Source: Oscillospiraceae bacterium (GTDB taxonomy: Bacteria > Bacillota > Clostridia > Oscillospirales > Acutalibacteraceae). Taken from it: a stretch of 6,251 nt of DNA. Made by a program: the position numbers and the translations under genes. Each line of letters starts with the position of its first letter. Positions within the stretch are counted from its first letter, which is position 1. The stretch spans positions 1-6,251 of the forward strand of contig DOZQ01000270.1 of the NCBI GenBank assembly GCA_003517915.1. The letters are read 5' to 3'. Below the pieces are notes generated by a model. It was not told where the DNA came from and ran no database searches. It saw nothing but the letters and a program-made list of their open reading frames with translations. Of this stretch, positions 1 through 4,121 are shown in pieces.

Positions 1-202
1 TACAAAAGAGCCTTGGGAGTTCGATCGCCATCAATACAAAGAGCGGCATCTTATCGAATGCTTTTTTAACAAGATGAAACAGTTCCGGCGTGTCGCCACT
101 CGTTATGATAAACTGTCTCATACCTTTTTGAGTTTTGCTTTCCTTGCTTCGGTTTTCATTCTGTTGAAATAGGTCTGGGCTTTCGAGTTTTCAAACACGC
201 CC
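1..202 (+). mobile_element. Right end of an IS5-family insertion sequence
   Basis: This is the right-hand part of an insertion sequence; the left part lies outside the window. It holds the transposase C-terminus (stop at 170-172) and about 30 bases further a likely terminal inverted repeat, GTTTTCAAACACGCCC at 187-202, whose complement begins GGGCGTGTTTGAAAAC, a typical style for IS5-related ends. The next three bases, TAA at 203-205, would fit the TNA target duplication known for some IS5 subgroups. The boundary is inferred from the lipoprotein reading frame, which becomes IS sequence exactly here. The left end and second duplication copy cannot be seen, so subgroup and TSD are unproven. Confidence 0.75.
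2..172 (+). CDS. IS5-family DDE transposase, C-terminal fragment
   Basis: Transposases of this family cut and join IS ends with a DDE catalytic triad. Only the last 56 residues are visible, because the gene enters from the left edge. They contain the signature Y-(2)-R-(3)-E-(6)-K as YKERHLIECFFNKMK (about residues 12-26 of the fragment), where E20 should be the third catalytic acid. The following RRVATRYDKL and hydrophobic FLSFAFLASVFILLK tail are typical of IS5 transposases. The frame is open from base 2 to the TAG at 170-172. Whether the full gene is intact or split into two frames cannot be judged here. Confidence 0.85.
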   Translation, partial: TKEPWEFDRHQYKERHLIECFFNKMKQFRRVATRYDKLSHTFLSFAFLASVFILLK

Positions 203-526
203 TAACTCTTTTTCTGTTATCGTCCTTGGCATTTCAGGGTCTACTATCAAAAGCGATGGATCGTTTTGGGCTAACAATGCATCAGCGTATGTACTGAATG
301 GGAATTCATGATCGATAATCGTAACTATTTTTCCATCCGAATCTACCCATCTACTTCTCATCGTATAATATAGCACCCCCACATTATTCTGGTGTGAAAT
401 AATTTCCAAGCCAGCTAATGTTACTTCTACATCCCTTTCCTCATACACATTGCGAGTTGTATAACAGCCCGTAAGGGCCATCATGTGACAAACAATCAAT
501 ACCAGCGCAATCCACCTGCTTTTCAT
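191..526 (-). pseudogene. Lipoprotein of unknown function, 3' end cut off by the IS
   Basis: Start chosen at 526, because AGGAGG (complement of 533-538) lies six bases upstream; an in-frame ATG at 553 lacks such a site. The 111-residue product opens with a basic n-region (MKSR), a hydrophobic stretch and a lipobox LTGC, with C21 as the likely lipidated residue, so the protein should be anchored in a membrane facing the periplasm or surface. The rest (about 90 residues, mixed strand-like segments) matches no family I recognise. The last codons GRV and the stop lie inside the inferred IS inverted repeat (187-202). The original gene therefore continued past TITEKEL and was interrupted. The residual product may be made but is not the native protein. 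Confidence 0.7.
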
Positions 527-567
527 AATTTTCCTCCTCTTTCTATGTTCCACCGTATGACTTCTGT

Positions 568-606
568 TTAGTCCTCAAGAACCAAAACAGCAAGCAGTTT
601 TTTCAT
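568..606 (-). CDS. Twelve-codon ORF, probable start of a lost secreted protein
   Basis: The ORF reads MKKLLAVLVLED and stops. AAGGAG, formed by the last codons of the retropepsin gene, lies seven bases before the ATG, so it is well placed for translation. The sequence looks like the n- and h-regions of a signal peptide that stops before any cleavage site. I read it as the surviving 5' end of a secreted or lipoprotein gene, or as a short leader-type ORF. Fifteen of its bases (586-600) recur exactly at 3731-3745. Confidence 0.35.
   Translation of the reverse strand: MKKLLAVLVLED
586..600. repeat. 15-base exact repeat, copy 1 (other copy 3731-3745)
   Basis: AACAGCAAGCAGTTT on the + strand. Here the complement encodes KLLAV of the 12-codon ORF just after the first retropepsin gene. 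The other copy lies just after the second retropepsin gene, but inverted relative to that gene. Confidence 0.6.
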
Positions 607-609
607 GGA

Positions 610-1080
610 TTACTCCTTGTGTTTTGTAAAATCAATGTGCTTGTCAGCAGACGGAGCGCGTAACGATAAAACGGTGATATGCCCCGCATTAGTTATGGCC
701 ATATCGGTCAAGCGCAAAATATCTAGGCCGATTATACAGTCAAATTCATGATTACCTGAAAATTCCGTAACTTTAATACCTTGGGCCATCATGCGGTTGG
801 GAAACATAACGTCCACTGTATATACCGGGGATATATAATCATCTTTTGCTGTTTTTATTGTGCATTTCCCATACGAAACGAGTCTTGCAGCCTGTGCGAA
901 GGTATTACGGATAGCCGATCTCGAAGCGCCGGTATCAATGAGAGCTTTTGCTCTGAGAGATATTCTTTTATCCTGTGGATAACCTTCTATGGGAACAGGA
1001 ACCAAGATTTCAACATCAATTACTATCGAATGGCGATGATTATCAGGTACCCGATAAGTAAAAGCAGTAAAATTACCCAA
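610..1080 (-). CDS. Small retropepsin-like aspartic protease (clan AA)
   Basis: A single-domain, 156-residue protein with the retropepsin active-site motif LIDTGAS (D49-T50-G51) followed by SAI, and the second hydrophobic-hydrophobic-Gly motif CIIGLDIL (115-122). Retroviral-type proteases of this size act as homodimers, each subunit giving one catalytic Asp; this is family knowledge. No signal peptide or membrane segment is evident, so a cytoplasmic role is likely. The start is TTG at 1080-1078, preceded by GAGG nine bases away; the gene overlaps the 81-residue gene upstream by eight bases, suggesting translational coupling. It is clearly homologous to 3329-3730, including the tail R-A/T-P...IDF. 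Substrate unknown. Confidence 0.8.
   Translation of the reverse strand: MGNFTAFTYRVPDNHRHSIVIDVEILVPVPIEGYPQDKRISLRAKALIDTGASRSAIRNTFAQAARLVSYGKCTIKTAKDDYISPVYTVDVMFPNRMMAQGIKVTEFSGNHEFDCIIGLDILRLTDMAITNAGHITVLSLRAPSADKHIDFTKHKE
993..1015 (-). repeat. Copy 1 of a 23-base exact repeat inside the retropepsin gene
   Basis: Identical to 2166-2188 in the same orientation. In this copy it encodes the VEILVPV strand of the protease. An exact match this long is not expected by chance in a 6 kb window. Confidence 0.8.
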
Positions 1081-1318
1081 AACTTACCGCCTCGTTATAG
1101 TAGTACATGCTTTCTTCATCTTTTGATATGCATTCTTGGATAAGAAATTCCCCCATCGAAAAACCCGTTTTTTTGGCATACTCCAGCGCTGTATCGTCAT
1201 TTGGAAAGTATGATATAACTGCATCATCCTTCAAAAGAACACTCGCTCCCTCATGCCCTTTAACGATCTCGTCTCTATTCATGTCAAACCATTTGTACAA
1301 ATCGTCTAGATTTTCCAT
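1073..1318 (-). CDS. 81-residue protein of unknown function, partner of the retropepsin gene
   Basis: Start at 1318 is set by GGAGG seven bases upstream; longer in-frame readings run into the antitoxin gene and have no such site. The protein is small, acidic and soluble: an N-terminal helix (LDDLYKWFDMNRDEIVKGHEG), a short strand pair (SVLLKDDAVISYFP), a helix (DDTALEYAKKTG) and a C-terminal strand and tail rich in E, Y and S. The pattern 'residues-G-x-V-hhh-D...hhh.F...A...A...G' resembles the small DUF5678-like family, which I name only as a likely relative. It overlaps the retropepsin start by eight bases and begins 13 bases after the BrnT-partner stop, so it probably sits in the same operon. 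Confidence 0.7.
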   Translation of the reverse strand: MENLDDLYKWFDMNRDEIVKGHEGASVLLKDDAVISYFPNDDTALEYAKKTGFSMGEFLIQECISKDEESMYYYNEAVSFG

Positions 1319-1331
1319 ACGTTTACCTCCC

Positions 1332-1559
1332 TTACGCATGAGCAAAGACTTCCTGCTCATGTTCCTGCATGGCCCGCGCCCGTTCCTCCATAGTGGCGAA
1401 ATGTACCGGGCGGAATTCAGCAAGCTGTTCTTCCGTAAGCAAGGGACAGTCCGGGTCATAAGTATAAGGCCGTTTAGCGGCGGCCCTGATTTGCGCCCTA
1501 AGCGCGGCTTCTTTTTCAGGGGTTAACTCTCTGCCAACCGTGTGTCTCACTATTGCCAT
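1332..1559 (-). CDS. Probable antitoxin of the BrnT-type toxin
   Basis: A 75-residue protein directly downstream of, and overlapping by 44 bases, the BrnT-type gene. Start chosen at 1559 because GGAGG lies seven bases upstream; the ATG at 1589 lacks a site. It is rich in Ala, Glu and Arg: helix ELTPEKEAALRAQIRAAAKR (11-30), then YDPDCPLLTEEQLAEFRPV (34-52), then a charged C-terminal helix. The segment with D-P-D-x-P-x-L-T-x-E resembles the acidic linker of BrnA-like antitoxins, but I see no ribbon-helix-helix repeat typical of BrnA. Position and size argue for the antitoxin role. The assignment rests mainly on context. Confidence 0.65.
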   Translation of the reverse strand: MAIVRHTVGRELTPEKEAALRAQIRAAAKRPYTYDPDCPLLTEEQLAEFRPVHFATMEERARAMQEHEQEVFAHA

Positions 1560-1824
1560 AATATATCCTCCGTTCAAAAGGCTCCGCAATGCGGGCCGAA
1601 ATTATCCGGATAGCGTTTCCGCGCTCCGTGAATACAACAAAAAGCACATCGTCAAATTCGCCCATTGTTTGCCAGCGATCCTCGTCCTCGCTCGAATCAT
1701 CATCATAGCGTTCCATACGGCAGTAATCAAAGAATATGCGTTCTGCCGCTTCAAAATCAACACCATGTTTCTCGATGTTCTCCCGTTCTTTTTCCGGATC
1801 CCACTCGAAGACCAATTCCATCAT
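1516..1824 (-). CDS. brnT: BrnT-type ribonuclease toxin
   Basis: BrnT toxins are small RelE-fold RNases that block translation and are neutralised by the next gene. This 102-residue protein has the family pattern: FEWDPEKERENIEKHGVDFEAA (6-27, with KHG at 19-21), an acidic middle (about 41-49), and the core strand ERGNAIRIISAR (67-78) followed by ERRIYY (84-89). It is slightly longer than the usual 90-95 residues because of a C-terminal tail. Two ATGs in tandem (1824 and 1821) could start it. There is no Shine-Dalgarno site, and the -10 element lies only about nine bases away, so translation may be nearly leaderless. The gene ends inside its antitoxin gene. Confidence 0.85.
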   Translation of the reverse strand: MMELVFEWDPEKERENIEKHGVDFEAAERIFFDYCRMERYDDDSSEDEDRWQTMGEFDDVLFVVFTERGNAIRIISARIAEPFERRIYYGNSETHGWQRVNP

Positions 1825-1833
1825 GCTATTTAT

Positions 1834-1863
1834 AGTATAAGCCCTGATTTTGGGCTACGTCAA
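1834..1863 (-). promoter_or_regulatory. Promoter of the BrnT-type TA operon with inverted repeat in the spacer
   Basis: On the - strand TTGACG (1863-1858) is followed after 18 bases by TATACT (1839-1834), and after nine more by the toxin ATG. The spacer holds the inverted repeat AGCCC-tgatttt-GGGCT (1840-1856), well placed to be an operator for autoregulation by the TA complex. Hexamers and repeat are read directly; the regulatory role is inferred. Confidence 0.55.
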
Positions 1864-1888
1864 CATTATATAGCGTACATTTGTGCGG

Positions 1889-2140
1889 TTATTGAAGGAA
1901 AACTGCAATAGCCAAGGTCTGGAGAAGGTTTTTCATATTACCTTCTGCTTGGCCTTTGTCAAGCTCAACCATCATTGCTGCGCGCAAATTAGAAGCGGCT
2001 ACTTCTTCCGGCGCTAAAAGCCCCTGCATAAATTCCAAAGCATCCCAGCCTATAGCGTCTCCCCCTCGCTCGTTGAGATCGGCTAAATTGGCTTTAGCTT
2101 GCGCTATGGCTTGCGTATATCCATTATTTGCTCTCATCAT
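1889..2140 (-). CDS. Antitoxin-like protein that seems to have lost its HTH domain
   Basis: An 83-residue ORF with AAGGAG five bases before the first of two tandem ATGs. Residues 8-60 (Ala-rich helix YTQAIAQAKANLADLNERGG, then LLAPEEVAASNLRAAMMVEL) resemble the N-terminal part of XRE-type antitoxins in which 'TPEEIA-x-S-x-LR-x-A-hh-x-EL' leads into a helix-turn-helix domain. Here that domain is missing: after EL the sequence runs straight to DKGQAEGNMKNLLQTLAIAV and stops. An internal deletion or a fusion with another gene's tail is the simplest reading. No toxin gene is adjacent. The DNA of the tail (1928-1957) is nearly repeated at 3753-3781. Family recall is moderate only. Confidence 0.5.
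   Translation of the reverse strand: MMRANNGYTQAIAQAKANLADLNERGGDAIGWDALEFMQGLLAPEEVAASNLRAAMMVELDKGQAEGNMKNLLQTLAIAVFLQ
1928..1957 (-). repeat. 30-base imperfect repeat, copy 1 (other copy 3753-3781)
   Basis: It matches 3753-3781 with two substitutions and a one-base gap. It lies in the 3' part of the HTH-less antitoxin gene, after the point where the expected HTH is missing. The two copies are read in different frames. Confidence 0.6.
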
Positions 2141-2160
2141 CTTTGCTCCTTAAACATACC

Positions 2161-2199
2161 TCAGAGAACAGGAACCAAGATTTCAACACTGATTACGTC
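2161..2199 (-). pseudogene. Twelve-codon remnant of a retropepsin gene
   Basis: On the - strand these bases read DVISVEILVPVL-stop, matching the N-terminal strand IVIDVEILVPVP (residues 19-30) of the retropepsin at 610-1080. Twenty-three bases (2166-2188) are identical to 993-1015. Nothing else of the protease is found on either side, so this appears to be the scar of a deleted third copy or of a recombination event. Confidence 0.5.
2166..2188 (-). repeat. Copy 2 of the 23-base exact repeat, in a gene remnant
   Basis: Identical to 993-1015; similarity continues weakly for about eight bases beyond (ATCAATTAC versus ACTGATTAC) and then ends. It marks descent from a retropepsin gene rather than a regulatory site. 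Confidence 0.8.
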
Positions 2200-2203
2200 T
2201 TAA

Positions 2204-2266
2204 TCATTTCGTTGCCGCGGCAAGAACCGCAGGATTGTCCGCGACATAATTCAATACATCGGCCAT
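2204..2266 (-). CDS. Twenty-codon ORF coupled to the antitoxin stop codon
   Basis: It reads MADVLNYVADNPAVLAAATK. Its ATG shares a base with the TAA stop of the HI1420-type antitoxin (TAATG), the classic arrangement for translational coupling. A weak AGAGAG lies 9-10 bases upstream. The Ala/Val/Leu-rich sequence could form one amphipathic helix. It may be a genuine small protein of the TA operon, the start of a gene cut short by the neighbouring deletion scar (2161-2199), or a chance ORF. I do not recognise it. Confidence 0.35.
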   Translation of the reverse strand: MADVLNYVADNPAVLAAATK

Positions 2267-2562
2267 TATGCCGGTACTCTCTGTTTGACACTCAACTGAA
2301 AGCCCAGATTGCCAAGTACCCGTGCAACCGTTACAAAGGACGGGTTTCCTTGCGGTGATAATGCAGTGTACAGCCCTTCGCGGTTGAGGTTTAGTTCTTT
2401 TGCAATCTGCGACATACCCTTTGAGCGGGCTATATACCCGATTGTTTTAAAAAGGAATTCGGGGTCGTCTTCTTCGAGAGCGCCCTCAAGGAAAGCCAGA
2501 ACATCTTCCTTGCTTTCGATAACTTCAGCGGGATCCCATTTACTTGCTTTTCGTTTATCCAT
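2266..2562 (-). CDS. HI1420-type addiction module antidote (HigA-like, HTH)
   Basis: A 98-residue DNA-binding antitoxin of the 'probable addiction module antidote' family. The N-terminal stretch SKEDVLAFLEGALEEDDPEFL (17-37) is the usual toxin-contacting part. The HTH follows in GYIARSKGMSQIAKELNLNREGLYTALS (42-69), ending in GNPSFVTVARVLGNLGFQLSV, a family hallmark. Length is normal. GAGGAGG, encoded by the last Glu codons of the toxin, lies nine bases before the ATG, and only three bases separate the two genes. It should bind and neutralise the 2566-2871 toxin and repress their shared promoter. Confidence 0.9.
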   Translation of the reverse strand: MDKRKASKWDPAEVIESKEDVLAFLEGALEEDDPEFLFKTIGYIARSKGMSQIAKELNLNREGLYTALSPQGNPSFVTVARVLGNLGFQLSVKQRVPA

Positions 2563-2565
2563 AAC

Positions 2566-2871
2566 TTATTCCTCCTCAACAATATAATTTCGGGCAATTT
2601 TTTTGGCGTTTTCAATGTCCGCTTGCTGGTTTTTTTTAACTCCCCCGCAAAGAAGAATGATAATTTCCCTGCCGGTATCCTTAAAATAGACCCGGTAACC
2701 AGGGCCATAATCGATTTTCAGTTCAGAACACCCCTCGCCGACAGGTTCGACATCGCCGGGGTTGCCTTCTTGAAGCCTTTCAATGCGCCGATAAATGCGG
2801 AACCGGGCGCGACTATCGCGCAATTTTCGTAACCATGTTATAAATTCATCGGTTCGCCGTATATCCTTCAT
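2566..2871 (-). CDS. HI1419-type RelE/ParE-superfamily toxin (addiction module killer)
   Basis: A 101-residue toxin of the RelE/HigB fold, presumed to be an mRNA interferase. Family features in order: DEFITWLRKLRDSRARFRIYRRIERLQEGNPGD (8-40), the core GEGCSELKIDYGPGYRVYF (45-63), and IILLCGGVKKNQQADIENAKKIA (71-93). The start is placed at ATG 2871, which gives the usual length; an in-frame ATG at 2898 overlaps the promoter and adds nine residues absent from the family. There is no Shine-Dalgarno site, and the -10 ends six bases from the ATG, so the mRNA is probably leaderless. The antitoxin follows after three bases. Confidence 0.9.
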   Translation of the reverse strand: MKDIRRTDEFITWLRKLRDSRARFRIYRRIERLQEGNPGDVEPVGEGCSELKIDYGPGYRVYFKDTGREIIILLCGGVKKNQQADIENAKKIARNYIVEEE

Positions 2872-2877
2872 AGTTAT

Positions 2878-2906
2878 AGTGTAGGTTATATTCGACATAT
2901 TGTCAA
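2878..2906 (-). promoter_or_regulatory. Promoter of the HI1419/HI1420-type TA operon
   Basis: TTGACA (2906-2901), a 17-base spacer and TACACT (2883-2878) precede the toxin ATG by six bases. Transcription would then start at or next to the A of the ATG. A short palindrome GACA-tat-TGTC (2894-2904) overlaps the -35, and TATAAC is repeated 12 bases apart around the -10; either could be the antitoxin operator. The hexamers are visible; the start site and operator are inferred. Confidence 0.6.
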
Positions 2907-2969
2907 GCGGTTTCTGAAAGATTTTTAATGAATCATTTCCGGCGGCGTGTTTTCCTCCCCGGCGGTTCG

Positions 2970-2991
2970 CAAGTTGACGGCTGACAACTTG
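2970..2991 (+). promoter_or_regulatory. Inverted repeat, probable operator of the 3052 promoter
   Basis: Perfect seven-base arms CAAGTTG (2970-2976) and CAACTTG (2985-2991) flank an eight-base centre. The repeat covers the -35 hexamer TTGACG (2974-2979), so a bound repressor would block the promoter. It has no T-run, which argues against a terminator. Confidence 0.5.
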
Positions 2992-3002
2992 TATGCAATA
3001 AT
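2974..3002 (+). promoter_or_regulatory. Promoter for the 3052-3730 genes
   Basis: TTGACG (2974-2979), a 17-base spacer and AATAAT (2997-3002), with TG one base before the -10 (extended -10). Predicted transcription start near 3009, about 43 bases before the ATG at 3052. It faces away from the TA promoter at 2878-2906, so the two share this 70-base divergent region. Confidence 0.55.
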
Positions 3003-3051
3003 AACGGGCATAAGACGTATTCACCCAAGCGGGACTAAGGCAGGGCAGAAA

Positions 3052-3267
3052 ATGATAGTATCTGACAGTATAGAAATGGCCTATAAAGCCGTTAATCTCT
3101 TGCAAAGAAACGGCTTTGAAGTTCTCAATATCCGGTTAAATGGCGAGCCGAGCCTGAAATTGGAGATAGGAAAGGCAAGAAAATATATATCGGGAAGCCT
3201 TGTTGATCAAAACACTCCAGCCGGAAAGTATACATGCCGACAAACAGTACATGGGACAAAAAGATGA
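3052..3267 (+). CDS. Small protein of unknown function, probably ended early by a frameshift
   Basis: The ATG at 3052 follows AGGGCAG by three bases; a longer frame from 2947 would cross the promoter and is unlikely. Residues 1-58 look coherent: an N-terminal helix (SIEMAYKAVNLLQRNGF), strands EVLNIRLNG and PSLKLEI, and a charged stretch. After GKYT the frame gives CRQTVHGTKR and stops, whereas the +1 frame continues sensibly to 3322 (next entry). A one-base insertion near 3233-3236 would explain this. I do not recognise the family. By position it is the upstream partner of the second retropepsin, as the 81-residue protein is for the first, but the two partners are not alike. Confidence 0.5.
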   Translation: MIVSDSIEMAYKAVNLLQRNGFEVLNIRLNGEPSLKLEIGKARKYISGSLVDQNTPAGKYTCRQTVHGTKR

Positions 3268-3322
3268 TTTTTATGCATTAACTCTATACGATAATAATGA
3301 CGAGAAATTAAAGCATATCTGA
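3236..3322 (+). pseudogene. Displaced 3' end of the 3052 gene, in the +1 frame
   Basis: In this frame the sequence reads ADKQYMGQKDDFYALTLY and on to NNDEKLKHI, then TGA at 3320-3322. The composition is that of a real soluble C-terminus, and joined to the upstream PAGKYT it gives a protein of about 90 residues. The TGA lies in the same frame as, and two codons before, the retropepsin GTG start at 3329. An ATG at 3251 could start a 23-residue piece, but there is no ribosome site. A sequencing error or programmed shift cannot be excluded. Confidence 0.45.
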
Positions 3323-3328
3323 TTTGAC

Positions 3329-3730
3329 GTGCAACTTAAAATAACAATACCGCCCCAAAAAAACAGTTTTGTTACGGTAAATAATATTTGGACAGTTAAA
3401 GCAATGGTAGATACCGGGGCTACAATATCTGGTATAACAAGCAAAATGATAATTCTCATGGGACTAAAACCCGCAAGTGAAGACAGTTTTACAACCGCAC
3501 AGGGTAGCGGCACAGCAAAAATATATGTATTAGATGTTATTTTTCCCGAAGGAAAAGTATTTGAAAACATTGAGGCATTAGAAATTGCCGGAGATGGGCA
3601 CAGTGATTTTTTGATCGGTATGAATATAATAAGCCAAGGTGATATGGCATTAACGAGCGTCAATGGGCGGTCGGCTTTTTCGTTCCGAACTCCGCCCGCT
3701 GAAAGATACATTGATTTCAAGCAAGAGTAG
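3329..3730 (+). CDS. Second small retropepsin-like aspartic protease
   Basis: A 133-residue single-domain protease with AMVDTGATISGI (D28-T29-G30), FLIGMNII (94-101) and the C-terminal tail FRTPPAERYIDF (119-130). It aligns almost end to end with the protease at 610-1080 (TVDVMFP/VLDVIFP; MAIT/MALT; IDF tail), though lacking that protein's first 20 residues. Expected to act as a homodimer; substrate unknown. The start is GTG at 3329, six bases after the TGA of the preceding frame and with no Shine-Dalgarno site, so it probably depends on re-initiation from the upstream gene. The next ATG is immediately before the catalytic Asp and cannot be the start. Confidence 0.75.
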   Translation: MQLKITIPPQKNSFVTVNNIWTVKAMVDTGATISGITSKMIILMGLKPASEDSFTTAQGSGTAKIYVLDVIFPEGKVFENIEALEIAGDGHSDFLIGMNIISQGDMALTSVNGRSAFSFRTPPAERYIDFKQE

Positions 3731-3745
3731 AACAGCAAGCAGTTT
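3731..3745. repeat. 15-base exact repeat, copy 2 (other copy 586-600)
   Basis: AACAGCAAGCAGTTT immediately follows the retropepsin stop codon. On the - strand it would encode MRKLLAVL from an ATG at 3751, again a signal-peptide-like beginning, but without a nearby ribosome site. It is adjacent to the longer imperfect repeat at 3753-3781. Confidence 0.6.
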
Positions 3746-3752
3746 ACGCATA

Positions 3753-3781
3753 GTTTTTATACTACCTTCTGTTTGGCCTTT
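3753..3781 (-). repeat. 29-base imperfect repeat, copy 2 (other copy 1928-1957)
   Basis: It covers the last codons (AKQKVV) and the stop of the orphan HI1420-type antidote. Same strand as the other copy, and also at the 3' end of an antitoxin-type gene. Confidence 0.6.
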
Positions 3782-4110
3782 TGCTGTTTTGCCGCCTTTC
3801 CAGAGTCGCGTTTGGCCGCCGGTTTGGAAACAGGAACCAGAGTAAGCCGGTAGCCCAAAGAATTGGCCACTTTTGCGATGGTTTCAAAAGCGGGGTGTCC
3901 CTCCTCAGACAGCGATTGATACAGGTTTGTGCGGGTTACACCGGCGGCTCTGGCGGCGGCAGTCATTGCTTTGCGGGCGCGGGCAATGTCGGCAAGGGCT
4001 ACAGGTATGAAAGAATAATCCCCGTTTTCAAGCGCGACTTCAAGGTATTCCTCTATGTCCTTTTCGGTTTTAAGGTAGTTAATTACATCAAACTTTTTTG
4101 TTTTAAGCAT
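3757..4110 (-). CDS. Orphan HI1420-type addiction module antidote (HTH)
   Basis: A 117-residue antitoxin of the same family as 2266-2562. It has the family start KFDVINYLKTEKDIEEYLEVALENGDYSFI, then the HTH in ADIARARKAMTAAARAAGVTRTNLYQSLS (40-68) and HPAFETIAKVANSLGYRLTLVPV. The last 20 residues are a Lys/Gln/Ala-rich tail (SKPAAKRDSGKAAKQQKAKQ) beyond the usual end. AAAGGA lies seven bases before the ATG. No HI1419-type toxin is adjacent: upstream, after 11 bases, is the antitoxin of another module. It may be a third gene of that operon, an anti-addiction copy, or the survivor of a lost pair. Confidence 0.85.
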   Translation of the reverse strand: MLKTKKFDVINYLKTEKDIEEYLEVALENGDYSFIPVALADIARARKAMTAAARAAGVTRTNLYQSLSEEGHPAFETIAKVANSLGYRLTLVPVSKPAAKRDSGKAAKQQKAKQKVV

Positions 4111-4121
4111 TTACCAATCCT

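Noticed and set aside
1840..1856. AGCCC/GGGCT hairpin as a terminator
   Set aside because: The stem is only five pairs, has no T-run and sits between -35 and -10 hexamers, so an operator is more likely.
2212..2223. Perfect 12-base palindrome TTGCCGCGGCAA
   Set aside because: About one such palindrome is expected by chance in a window this long, and it lies inside a possible ORF away from any promoter.
2872..2898. Alternative start of the HI1419-type toxin at ATG 2898
   Set aside because: It falls inside the promoter spacer and would add residues the family does not have; there is no ribosome site for it.
3271..3738. Long - strand ORF opposite the second retropepsin
   Set aside because: The + strand reading carries DTGA and other family motifs and aligns with the first protease; the opposite frame is a shadow.
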